A stretch of DNA of 64,000 nt from Cryoendolithus antarcticus (taxonomy: Eukaryota > Ascomycota > Dothideomycetes > Cladosporiales > Cladosporiaceae), in assembly GCA_002077065.1 (NCBI GenBank), contig NAJO01000006.1, forward strand, positions 310,001-374,000, in the 5' to 3' direction. The notes under the pieces were generated by a model. That model saw nothing but the letters and a program-made list of their open reading frames with translations. It searched no databases and was not told where the DNA came from. Made by a program: the position numbers and the translations under genes. Positions 1 to 9,756 of the stretch are shown here, one piece after another; the stretch's first letter is position 1, and every line of letters begins with the position of its first letter.

Positions 1-124
1 CTGCCCGATCCCTGAAGCAAAGGTACGCCACTCCAATGCAAGGCCCGTACAAGTCCAGAAGCCCTTCTTGAACGCCGCAGCCGAGTCGTATAACAAAATC
101 CCACCGATTCTCCTGTCCCGTAAT

Positions 125-3100
125 CTAACATCCTCCCAAGACCTCACCCACACTCCGCTCCCAACTCTCCCTCTTTCCCATCTCACCCACCAGCTTCGCC
201 AACAAACTAATAGCAGCCTCCGCCTCGCCCACACTAAGGTGCTCCGCGTCCCATGTGAAGCTGAGCGCCACACTCTTCTTGTCCTCAGCCAAGAAACCCG
301 TAATGGTCAGCCCATTATCCATCCTCGTGAGCATCTGCAGCATCTTCAGCCCTTGAGGATGCGACTGCGCCGTGGGAGCCGTGGGGAGCCAGTTGAACGA
401 TTGCCGTCGAATGAGCGAGAGTATGGAGTCTGCGTCACGCTCGCGTGCCGCATACGAACGAGTATCTACTTCGCTCAGAGGTGTTCGGAGGGTGTCGATG
501 ACTCGGAGGATTGGTGCATGCGCGAAGGCTGAGTTCTGGGTCTCGCCTGCTGTGACGGACTGCATGAACGAGATGAGGGATTGGTGGTGCGGTACCGGCA
601 CGCGGTCGAGAACGTATTCTACAGTGCAGCCAGAGACGTCTAGTGGGTTGCCAGTGTACGCTTCCCGTTCCAGTGGTGTGTAGTCTGATTGGAAGGGCCA
701 TGTGCGTGCTGCATTCAATGTACCGAAGATGGCTTCGGAGGAGCGCGTAAGCTTCACATTCAGCAGCGCGATGGCGGCTTTCACTAGCATGAAAATTGGC
801 ACATCGTGATCTGCCTTCAGCAGTGAGAGGTCCTGGATGGGCACCATGCGGCGAATGCCCCTCTGTGCGATGCGCTTTGTCTCCAGCGAGACTTTGCGCT
901 CGTGTGGGCGGGCCTTGCGACCATCATGGCGTTGCCAGATTATGTCTTCGCCCTTGAAGAACTCGGGCGCACGCTGAGTGGGCCAGTATGTCGTCTCTGG
1001 AACGGAACCGATGCCCGACAGCTTCTGGGTCCAGTAGTCCACGCCATTGCTCGCTTCTACACCATTGCGGTGGGAGTTGTAAGCAGTCGCGTACTCATGA
1101 AACGAAGCATGTGGGACCAGTTCGCCGGATCCTGTGAGAATCGTGACAATGTCGTCAAGCCATAGTGCAGTCATGCTCATGTCACAGATCGCGTGGGAGG
1201 CCACGACGACAAGGCCTGACGTCCCATCCGCTATACTCGCAACGTGCACTCGGAACATCGGTCCCCCGAGTGATGCATTGTCAAGCACTGGGTCGTTGAG
1301 CAGGAGCTGGTCAAGCTCCTCTTTCGTCGCGATCTCGTGTCCGGAAGTGACAGCAGCATTGTACCACGACTCGTTCGCTCTCACTGTCACAAGCAGCGAA
1401 GCATCATCATCAGTCTTCACAGCCATGGATCGCAATGTAGGGTGGTACTCGAGCATCTGCCGCACCGCACCCTCCAGCTTCATAGCATTCACTGCAGCGT
1501 GATAGCTCCACCTCAGATTCCAGGATTGCGGTCGGCACTTGTGTGCAAAGATTGAGTCCCAGTCAGGAAGAGGCGTCACATCCTCGACATCCTCCCAGGA
1601 CAGCCACTCGCGCGCTAGAGCAGACGAAACCTGCGACTTGGTGCTGCCGTAAAGTTCCTCGTCCCCATTTGCGTAGGGCATATCCTTCATTGCTGGTGGT
1701 CCCTTCCTCCTCGGCTTCGCAGTCGCAGTTCCAATCGCGACCTTGGAGTCGATGAGATCTGCTTGGTCCTGGATGCGATCGCAGTTCTTGAAGTCTTCGA
1801 CTGTGACGTCCTTCTTCAGTTCCTTCTTGACAGAGCTCGAAAGCTGCATCATCATGAGCGAGTCGGCGAATGAGATCAATGTCGACTCGGGTGTCAGGCT
1901 ATCCGCGCCACTGATTCGCTTCCAGATCGTAAGAAGTGATTGCACAGTAGGCGCGCTACTGTTGACTGCTGGTCCTTCTTGTGCCTTCAAGTACTCTCTG
2001 ACAACCACTGCGAGGTCGACCTTGCGGATCTTGCCTGCCGCAGTCTTTGGGAAATCCTCGAGCTTGAGATCAGCCTTCAGGTTCAGCACCATCTTTGGTG
2101 CGAAAGCTGGGCCCAGGGCTTGCGATGCCATGTCCTTCAACACACTCGAAGGCGTCACCTTGTCGCCCATGGTCTGGATGACCGCGATCGGCACCTCTCC
2201 AGCCATCTCGTCTGGTGCGCCCACGACTTGCGCAATGTAGACACCTTCGGCCTTCTGCAGCAGTGCCTCGATACTTGCAGGAGAGATGTTCTCGCCACCT
2301 CGGATAATGATGTCTTTGTAGCGTCCGCAGATACGCACAGCACCATCCTCGTCCATGATAGCCTGGTCGCCCGAGATAATCCAGTTCGCGCCCTCTGAGT
2401 CGACGTAGAAGCTATCTTGGTTGACAGTCGGGTCCATGTACTCTGTAATGACCTGCACACCGCCGTTGTGCAACTCACCGGCCTGTCCACGGGGAATTGC
2501 AGTCGTTCCTCCGGGTTCGCAGATCTTCACGCGTGCGCCTCTGCTTGGTCGCCCGTTCATGACTTCGCCGTTTCGTAGTACGGAGCCTTCCGCAGTCGGC
2601 CAGCAGAGGGTGGTAGGTGATTCGGTCATACCATAGCTAGTGCCAGCCGGGACGTTCAGTGCGGCCTCACAAGACTCAACCACACTTGGCAGCACACCAG
2701 CTCCGCTGATGTCAATGCTCATAAGACTGCTAATGTCGGTTTTGGCAAATGCGGGATGCACGAGAATGGCTTGTGCTGTGGTCGGCACTAGACTCATGTG
2801 CGTGGCGCAGTACTTCTCAATACACTCCAGAGATGCCTGTGCCTCGAAAGACTCGGACGGGATGACGATCGTGCCACCAACTAGGAAGAAGCCCAGAACC
2901 CAGCCAATGCCATACGAATGGAAGTTTGGCAAGTGCTGAATGAAACGATGGCCGGGTCCGATGTTTCGCGGCTCTATGTATGCAAGAGCTGCGTTTGCCG
3001 TCACTGCGCTGGAGATAGCGCATGGCTTCGGAAGTGAGGTGGTACCACTCGTGAAGAGTATGACAGCGGTCTCGCTAGGATCAGTGGGCGTAGGCGTGTC

Positions 3101-3673
3101 GGGTGGCGTGAGTTCTCCCATCATAATATCGCCCAGTACTTGCCAGTCGTACGTGACCTGGGCGTCCGAGTGAGCCAAGATGAGCTTGATCGGGATGTCT
3201 TCCATGACATGCTCGTTCAGGCTCACCTCCAGTTGGCTGGCAATTGTCGTGTCGAACGCCACAATGGCACCAGGCTGGACTAGCTTGATCATGTGTGCGA
3301 CCTCCTCAGATCGGGTGGCTGATTTCGGGTTGATTGGCACCAGCGGAGAGTGCAGGTATGCTGCAGCAAAGAACAGCAGAGACCACTCTGCCTGGTTGTT
3401 GACAAGACATGCTATTGGTCTCCGATTGATTGGGGCCATGCGGTTCAACGTCGTAGCCAGTCTTCGTGCGCCTCGGTCGAGGTCTGCAAAAGTCCATTCC
3501 AGAGCAGCACCCTCGACCTGCTTGCTGCCAACCCATCGGAAAGACGTAGGCTTTTGGTGGTATGAGATCAGAGCTGTGCCATTGGGGTTCGCCAGAACGG
3601 CATCCTGCCAGATGGTGAGATGTGAGAGCTTCGAGACATCGATCTCGCGACCAGCAGCTTCGGAAAGCAACAT
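125..3673 (-). CDS. NRPS-like enzyme, adenylation-carrier-condensation (A-T-C)
   Basis: Intronless gene of about 1,182 residues starting at the ATG at 3673; a GTG three codons upstream is not credible as a nuclear start. Residues about 1-560 are an AMP-binding/adenylation domain with the phosphate-loop motif TSGTT followed by LPKP near residue 210 and an ICGRYKD motif near 450. A carrier domain follows, with the FADSL motif placing the phosphopantetheine serine at about Ser605. The last 500 residues are a condensation-type domain with an intact HAICD (HxxxD) motif at His827. The enzyme should activate a carboxylic or amino acid, load it on the carrier and form an amide or ester. No thioesterase or reductase domain is present, so release probably depends on the terminal C domain or on another enzyme. 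The substrate cannot be read from sequence by eye. An MFS transporter and a reductase lie just downstream in the window. Confidence 0.88.
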   Translation of the reverse strand: MLLSEAAGREIDVSKLSHLTIWQDAVLANPNGTALISYHQKPTSFRWVGSKQVEGAALEWTFADLDRGARRLATTLNRMAPINRRPIACLVNNQAEWSLLFFAAAYLHSPLVPINPKSATRSEEVAHMIKLVQPGAIVAFDTTIASQLEVSLNEHVMEDIPIKLILAHSDAQVTYDWQVLGDIMMGELTPPDTPTPTDPSETAVILFTSGTTSLPKPCAISSAVTANAALAYIEPRNIGPGHRFIQHLPNFHSYGIGWVLGFFLVGGTIVIPSESFEAQASLECIEKYCATHMSLVPTTAQAILVHPAFAKTDISSLMSIDISGAGVLPSVVESCEAALNVPAGTSYGMTESPTTLCWPTAEGSVLRNGEVMNGRPSRGARVKICEPGGTTAIPRGQAGELHNGGVQVITEYMDPTVNQDSFYVDSEGANWIISGDQAIMDEDGAVRICGRYKDIIIRGGENISPASIEALLQKAEGVYIAQVVGAPDEMAGEVPIAVIQTMGDKVTPSSVLKDMASQALGPAFAPKMVLNLKADLKLEDFPKTAAGKIRKVDLAVVVREYLKAQEGPAVNSSAPTVQSLLTIWKRISGADSLTPESTLISFADSLMMMQLSSSVKKELKKDVTVEDFKNCDRIQDQADLIDSKVAIGTATAKPRRKGPPAMKDMPYANGDEELYGSTKSQVSSALAREWLSWEDVEDVTPLPDWDSIFAHKCRPQSWNLRWSYHAAVNAMKLEGAVRQMLEYHPTLRSMAVKTDDDASLLVTVRANESWYNAAVTSGHEIATKEELDQLLLNDPVLDNASLGGPMFRVHVASIADGTSGLVVVASHAICDMSMTALWLDDIVTILTGSGELVPHASFHEYATAYNSHRNGVEASNGVDYWTQKLSGIGSVPETTYWPTQRAPEFFKGEDIIWQRHDGRKARPHERKVSLETKRIAQRGIRRMVPIQDLSLLKADHDVPIFMLVKAAIALLNVKLTRSSEAIFGTLNAARTWPFQSDYTPLEREAYTGNPLDVSGCTVEYVLDRVPVPHHQSLISFMQSVTAGETQNSAFAHAPILRVIDTLRTPLSEVDTRSYAARERDADSILSLIRRQSFNWLPTAPTAQSHPQGLKMLQMLTRMDNGLTITGFLAEDKKSVALSFTWDAEHLSVGEAEAAISLLAKLVGEMGKRESWERSVGEVLGGC

Positions 3674-5508
3674 GCTGGACACCTTTCTTCTAGATTAATG
3701 CTGGAAACTTGACGTAGAGGAAACGCGTGAAGACAAGATGGAAACGACAGTGAAGTGCACAAGGATAGAGATGATATTCGCTAGGTAGTGACACGGGTAC
3801 AGGTCGATACGAACGTGATATTAGTACACTCTGCACTATCGCTTTGGCGATCAGGGATGCCTGCGGATAGGGGATGGCAGCCGTTGAGAGAAGATCGGAA
3901 CGCAGTTGTCAGAGGGCGGCAGGGGCGCCGGTCTGCTGTGATTGGCAGCTACGCGCGAAACTTCATCAAAGCTTCAACTTGACGACACTGCCAAGCAGGG
4001 TGCCGGATTGGTTTAGGAGGATCAAGCACCGCGGTCCACTTCGCCAGCCCAACGCGGCGGTATTGCTGTGATGGGCGACTATCCTTCTCTTGCTTCCACA
4101 CCGTGATAGCGGCCATGTTACCGTGCCAGACCAACGCAACTTGGCGTGAATAGCCCAATCCGACACACAGCCACGATTTGACTTTGCCCGCCGTTATGGC
4201 GCCTCGTGTTTTATCCTGTGGGGTAAAATGTACGAGGTCCGTGACGCGACGGTGGCTGCTCGGCAGATCAAGCGACCAGGCAGCCAGTGAACCAGGCACC
4301 CCTACCACTATTGGCCGCAGGCAATGGTCTCGTGCGCGAGTCACTGAAAGTCTGCCACCCGCCGAATGCATCCTATGCAATGAATGCCGGTGCAACTGGG
4401 GCGCAACGCCTCAACATATGCGGGCGTATGTTGTGAAAACTCTCGCGATCCATCGTTGCCTCGCAGCGATAAGCTGAATGCACATGGGCGCAGACGTTGA
4501 AGGGCAAAACTCGTTGCTGCAGGTACCCGTCCACAGCCGCCTTCTACCGGCACTCACGATGCGGACGTGCCTCCTTCCGTTTGCTTGGCCGAAGGCTATT
4601 GAGTTTTACCCCTGAGGGTGGCGTCGGTTTGACAGGTATCGCTTTACTACGATATCGACTTGAACGGTCATGAAAGGCAAGATTGTGCGACATCAGTATC
4701 GATGCTAGCATGCATGCTACTCGGCCACGTGATGCATGCTCTCACTCGTGCCGTCTTCGTTGAGAGAGACAGCACAACACGGTCACACGAATCTCTGCCG
4801 CCTTCGTCAGGAACAGGAAACACGAAGCAGGGATTATGCCGATCAGCTAACCGTTTTTACCAAGCTAAAGATACATCACTCCCGTGTCACAAGTCGTTCC
4901 CAGAAGCGATCCTCCCCCTGTCACGTCTCCTCGCGCGCGCGTCGAGAAGTATAGATTGCTGTATGATAGTACTGCGCAGTAGTACTGATGATATGCCTAT
5001 CCGCACGACAGCCTTATCAATAATATAGTGCCGACAAGCGCCCGCTCGATTACCGACATAGTGAACAGGACTATCCTCCTGCGGAGCACTAATACCCACT
5101 TACACGATCGTGCATTGCTTGGACGCCGTGTCCGGTGAAGTTCCGGAGGGGGGCCTTGGTACTGAGCAGAACCGCATCTTTGGGTTGCCTTTCCGCCCGA
5201 TCTTAGTACTCCACCACACCTCTGTACTGCGATCACCACGCTGTTATCGCGTGTCCCCCGGACCTTACTGCGGTAGCATACGCTGCTATCCGGGTCCACG
5301 TCACCGGCATTGCTGCGAACCACATATCCGGTGCGACATCCAACGTTCAGGAACTCCCCGACTGGCCACCACGCGCCGCCCGAGCAACTCCACCACAGCT
5401 CTTCGCTGCATCTCAGCAGATTCACAGGCTGCATCCCAGAAGTCACGTTGAAGCGGGTCAAGGTACAGCGCGCAATTTACGCGCCACTCTACGACCCGCA
5501 GATCTAAT
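3674..5508. other. Intergenic region, divergent promoters
   Basis: About 1.8 kb separate the NRPS-like gene (minus) from the MFS gene (plus), so it holds both promoters. Reading frames here are short, lack convincing ATGs and resemble no family I know. A short self-complementary element lies around 4966-4987 (AGTACT, ACTGCGCAGT, AGTACT). No transposon is seen. Confidence 0.6.
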
Positions 5509-7104
5509 ATGGCGGCCTTCCCGATGAAGGAGAGTCCTCAGCACTCTATCGATGACTTCAGCTCATTTCTGTACCAATCTCACAGACCGCAAGGGTCGAT
5601 TGGAGGAAGCTCGATGGGTTCGAGACCTGGATCTTCACATGGTTCGCGACCTGGAACGCCAAATTATTCACGACCTGGCACGGCGTACTCGACTCTGCCT
5701 TTCAACTCCTCCACGGTGGCACTGAATCCAAGGAACATCTCGAATTTGGCACTAGACAACCCGAGGCATCAGTCGGGTCTTGGCCACCATGTAGAAAGCG
5801 CGCCCAACTCACCGCGGGAATGGCACTCGTTCAATCCAAATGAGAAGAAGGAGCCCTCACCCCTCGCCAATGCTGGCCCACCTCCAGGTCCGCCCGGTGG
5901 CCCACCCCCAGATGGCGGACTCACAGCATGGCTGCAAGTCTTGGGCGGCTACTGCCTCTTCATGAATACTTGGGGCATCATCAATGCATTCGGTGTCTTC
6001 CAGTCCTACTACGTCGAAGTCTTGCTGAAGGGGACCTCAAATAGCACAGTCTCCTGGATCGGCACAATCACCTCCTTCCTGCTGTGCGCCTCGCCACTAC
6101 TATGGGGACCGATATTCGACAGAGGCAATATCCGCATCCTCGTCATCTGCGGCTCCCTCTCAGTCGTCTTTGGCATAATGATGACCTCGCTCTGCACGGA
6201 GTACTACCAGATCATCCTCGCGCAAGGTATCTGCGTCGGCATCGGTGGCGGCTGCACTTTCCTGACAGCGACATCGATCCTCCCAACCTACTTCGCCAAG
6301 AAGCGCGCCCTCGCAATGGGTATCGCGGCCTCCGGTTCCTCGCTCGGCGGTATCATCTACCCCATAGTCTTCCACACCCTCCAACCAAAGATCGGTTTCG
6401 CCTGGTCAGTCCGGATCATCGGCCTTATAGCCCTCGTCACTCTCACGGTACCTTGCCTCGTCATGCGACCTCGCGGGAAACCGCCACCAAAGAAGAAGCT
6501 CATAGACCCAGCGATTCTGAAGGAAATTCCCTTCGGTATCTTCAACCTCGCCACGTTCTTCGGGTTTGTGGGACAGTACATCCCCTTCTTCTTCATCGAG
6601 CAGTTCGCAGCCGCCCACGGCATCGCGAACCCATTCTGGATGCTCATCGTCCTGAACGCTGGCTCGATACCAGGCCGCATAGTCCCCTCACTGATAGCAG
6701 ATCGCTTCTTCCCTCCGCTGATCGTGTTGGGAGCTTGCACCGGCTCCGCCACAGTCCTTGCTTTCGCGTGGACAGCGATACAAGGCTCCTACGTCGGTCT
6801 GCTCATTTGGGCGCTGTTATACGGGTTTTGCGCTGGCGCTTTTGTCAGTCTGCAAGGTCCTTGCGTGGCGAGTATGACGAAGGATCTGAGGACTATTGGG
6901 ACGAGATTCGGGATCAACATGTTTGCGGGCGCTTTGGGGATCTTGATCGGGAGCCCGGTCGGGGGGGCCATTTTCCCCAAGAGCTGGCCCGGGGCGCAGG
7001 CGTTTTGCGGTGCTACGCTGTTGTGCTCGACGATAAGTATCGCCGGAACGTGGTTCGCATGGCAAAGGAGTAAGACGCAGGGGATGCAGAAACTGGCAGG
7101 GTGA
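5509..7104 (+). CDS. MFS transporter, monocarboxylate-porter (MCT) type
   Basis: Single-exon gene, 531 residues, ATG at 5509. The first 125 residues are hydrophilic and contain repeated SRPGS/SRPGT units, then a proline-rich PPPGPPGGPPPDGG stretch that leads into the first membrane segment (AWLQVLGGYCLFMNTWG). The DGG..AW signature just before TM1 is typical of fungal MCT-like transporters. About twelve hydrophobic segments follow, with a central loop near residues 320-340 (RGKPPPKKK). The family moves monocarboxylates and other small organic molecules across the plasma membrane by proton symport. Its position beside an NRPS-like enzyme and a reductase makes export of a metabolite possible, but many MCT-like fungal proteins are unlinked to secondary metabolism. 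Substrate unknown. Confidence 0.9.
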   Translation: MAAFPMKESPQHSIDDFSSFLYQSHRPQGSIGGSSMGSRPGSSHGSRPGTPNYSRPGTAYSTLPFNSSTVALNPRNISNLALDNPRHQSGLGHHVESAPNSPREWHSFNPNEKKEPSPLANAGPPPGPPGGPPPDGGLTAWLQVLGGYCLFMNTWGIINAFGVFQSYYVEVLLKGTSNSTVSWIGTITSFLLCASPLLWGPIFDRGNIRILVICGSLSVVFGIMMTSLCTEYYQIILAQGICVGIGGGCTFLTATSILPTYFAKKRALAMGIAASGSSLGGIIYPIVFHTLQPKIGFAWSVRIIGLIALVTLTVPCLVMRPRGKPPPKKKLIDPAILKEIPFGIFNLATFFGFVGQYIPFFFIEQFAAAHGIANPFWMLIVLNAGSIPGRIVPSLIADRFFPPLIVLGACTGSATVLAFAWTAIQGSYVGLLIWALLYGFCAGAFVSLQGPCVASMTKDLRTIGTRFGINMFAGALGILIGSPVGGAIFPKSWPGAQAFCGATLLCSTISIAGTWFAWQRSKTQGMQKLAG

Positions 7105-7500
7105 GATTGTACATATTAGCAATGGGCTGGCGTTGGGGTCTTGGTTGGGAAGTCTTACGGTCATGAACGGCTGACGGTGGATATTTCGTATTTGTTCGAG
7201 CATGTATGATCAAAGGCATGTAGTATTTTCCAGACACCTCCCATCACAACGCTCCTTGGCGAAGAGTCTTCCAAGAGGACTGAAGTAGGTACTTTGCCAA
7301 ACTAAGTGCCGCTCGTCCACACTCCCACAGCATTTGCATCAGAGAAAGAAAAAGAGAGCTATCGCGCCGCTTCCGAAGCGATATAGCAATAACTGATAAG
7401 GTGAAGAGCACGCACTCTGACATTCTTCCATAAACATGGCATAACGCATACTGCCAGTCGTGGCTGCAGCTATATACGCCACAACTACTCCACCCACCAG
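7105..7500. other. Short convergent intergenic region
   Basis: Holds the 3' ends of the convergent MFS and reductase genes. I see no gene or repeat in it. Confidence 0.6.
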
Positions 7501-8562
7501 CTACGACTTCCCACCCTTCCTCTCCCTCTCAAGCACCTCCAAATACCACCCCACAGTCTCCTTGACCATCTCCTCGAATCCCTCGAACTCAATCCCCAGC
7601 ACACTCCTAGTCTCGCTCGAGTCCAGCCTCGCCGGTCCCGTCGGCGTCGTTCCATCATTCGGCACATCTCCATTCTTCACAGCCTCCGGAAAGAACTGCG
7701 CGACAAGCTCCTTCCCATGATCCCACTGGAACTTCTCGTCAGCAGCCTCAGCATTGAGTATAAAGCCGCGATTCCCAGGAACCTTGGGATCCAGCGCGCG
7801 GACGTGCGCGAGCCCGACGTCGTCGATGTGCACCACGGCGCCATTGACAGGCGCAGGTGCGTGCTGGCCGAGAATGCCGTTCAGCAGCGCGGCGTTGGAG
7901 CCCTGCGCGAAGGCTGCAACCGAAGGCACGAGAGGATCCCTTCCAAGCACATATGTGGGGAAAATGTGGACTAGATCGAAAGGAGGGTTTTCCTTCTTGA
8001 CCCAAGCTTCTGCGCGGACCAGCGCGGCGACCTTGGAGGTGGCGTACGCGAGCATGACGTGGTCGTGATAGGGCGCCGGGAGTTCCTCGCCGCGATCGTG
8101 CGGGCCGAAGATCTGATCTGTGGTTTGGCCGAGCAGGATGAAGCTAGGGACGATGCCGGCGACGGAGGAAGTGATGACGATGCGCTTTACTTGCTTCGCG
8201 GAGCGGGCTGCCTCCAGGAGGTTGGTCGTAACAGCGACAGCAGGCTGCACAAAGCGGGCCTCGAGATTGGTCGTATCCGGGTTTGAGAGATCTGGGATCG
8301 GAGAGGCGACGTGCACGATGTAAGTGACGTCGTCGAGGATGCCGCCATCGTAGGCAGTTGGCGCTGTGAAGTCCGGGATTACAACGAAGGAGAGGTTAAC
8401 CTTGGTGGCTTCTTTCAGGGCGGAATTCGAGCGCACGAGCTCTGCCTTCGCATCGCTGCGGACTGCGGCGCGGACACGGTAGCCGTGTTCCAGCAGGTAG
8501 CGGAGGGTACGGAAGCCGACGAATCCCGTTGAACCGGTCAAGAATACCGTCTCCCCTGCCAT
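7501..8562 (-). CDS. NAD(P)-dependent extended SDR reductase (dihydroflavonol/aldehyde reductase-like)
   Basis: Single exon, 353 residues. The start is the ATG at 8562, directly before the Rossmann motif (VFLTGSTGFVG, TGxxGxxG type). A GTG further upstream adds 27 low-complexity residues and is unlikely. Catalytic features are present: serine in the ITSSVAG block and YATSK (Tyr173, Lys177). The layout matches the extended SDR group of dihydroflavonol-4-reductase, Gre2-like methylglyoxal reductase and cinnamoyl-CoA reductase relatives, which reduce aldehydes or ketones with NADPH. The exact substrate is unknown. It lies tail to tail with the MFS transporter and about 3.8 kb from the NRPS-like gene, so a tailoring role is possible but unproven. 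Confidence 0.9.
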   Translation of the reverse strand: MAGETVFLTGSTGFVGFRTLRYLLEHGYRVRAAVRSDAKAELVRSNSALKEATKVNLSFVVIPDFTAPTAYDGGILDDVTYIVHVASPIPDLSNPDTTNLEARFVQPAVAVTTNLLEAARSAKQVKRIVITSSVAGIVPSFILLGQTTDQIFGPHDRGEELPAPYHDHVMLAYATSKVAALVRAEAWVKKENPPFDLVHIFPTYVLGRDPLVPSVAAFAQGSNAALLNGILGQHAPAPVNGAVVHIDDVGLAHVRALDPKVPGNRGFILNAEAADEKFQWDHGKELVAQFFPEAVKNGDVPNDGTTPTGPARLDSSETRSVLGIEFEGFEEMVKETVGWYLEVLERERKGGKS

Positions 8563-9756
8563 GGTTGTTGTAGTGCTGTGGGTGGTGGGGAGTCTGGACT
8601 GTGTAAAGGGTGGCTCGTTGCGAGTGTAACGGGATGACGGCACATGGGGCGGAAGCGTTGTGATCTTATACTACCTGTAGTCTAGACGTCCCACTAGACC
8701 GCGCGTGCGCAGCTGTATCAGCCCCGAACCAGGGGTCCCACTTTGATGTGAGCTCACCATTTCCATGGCTTTCTGGCTCCGTTCAGCTCGTCTTCGCGTG
8801 GCCAGGGTGGATTCGCATACAAGTGTATCCGCTATGTCCGTACGCTAGTGAACGCATGACAGTCATAAGTGCGGTATACGTTGGTCCAAGCTCTGCACAT
8901 TTCCAGCTATATTGCGTGCCTCGCGTATAGTGATTGGTGCCGGTCTCCATGATTCGTCGGCTGCTGACTGATCAAGTGAGCTTGCCAAGCATGGTTAAGG
9001 TAGGCTAACGCTACCTTAGACTTGCTTCCCAGTCTCAATCGGGCACCGCTATCAATGGACGCCATGCCTCGAGTCGGGTAGTCCACTTATAATTCGTTGC
9101 GCATCGGCCGTACGCAGGCTTCTGAAGGCGTTGACCGGATAATAGCGTGCATTCCATACTAGATGGTGTAAGCTTGCGTTGAAGTGCTGCCCAGCTGCGG
9201 CTGAGAAGATCCTGCAATAAGCTTGTCGACATCATCCGGTAACACCAGACGACCAGAAAGAGCTCAGAGTCCGTGGCCCCCAATGATGACATTATACTGG
9301 CCACTGAATGCATCTGCGGTCCTTGCGAGACTCGATGCCGCGTTTTAGATTGCAGCTCTTGACATCGTGTTGACTTGCTGTGCATCTATCGAGTATCCCA
9401 CTGTATTCGATGTACTCAATGTCCTACCAGTGCAACACTGTGCTCTGCCGCTGCTCGTGTGGCGTCCCGACCGTGCCGCTCGCCGATGCTGTTGAGGTGT
9501 TTGGCTGTCCCGCACCAGATTCACAGCAGCGTTGCACAGGACCGTACCATTCGGAGAAGAGGCGTTCATCCACGCAGTTACCATGGTCGTCGTGATCTGA
9601 ACCGTTTCTGGCATATCATGAAAACTCGGAGTCGTCGGTGAGCGTGAGATGCTCGGTCCTCTGTATGGCATCTCAACCATCATGCTCGACGGCAGGCAAG
9701 ACTGACAGAACATCGACGAAATCGGACCTCCCTCGAGCGAGGCAGTAATCAAGCGA
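8563..9756. other. Intergenic region without a supported gene
   Basis: About 1.2 kb between the reductase start and the 3' end of the patatin-like gene. Several short frames cross it, including one antisense to the patatin C-terminus, but none has both a good ATG and a recognisable domain. Confidence 0.5.

Noticed and set aside
3949..4395. 148-codon minus-strand frame upstream of the NRPS-like gene
   Set aside because: Starts with TTG, has no recognisable motif, and lies in an expected promoter region.
6084..7073. 329-codon Arg/His/Pro-rich frame on the plus strand
   Set aside because: Overlaps the MFS transporter in another frame, with no domain and an implausible composition.
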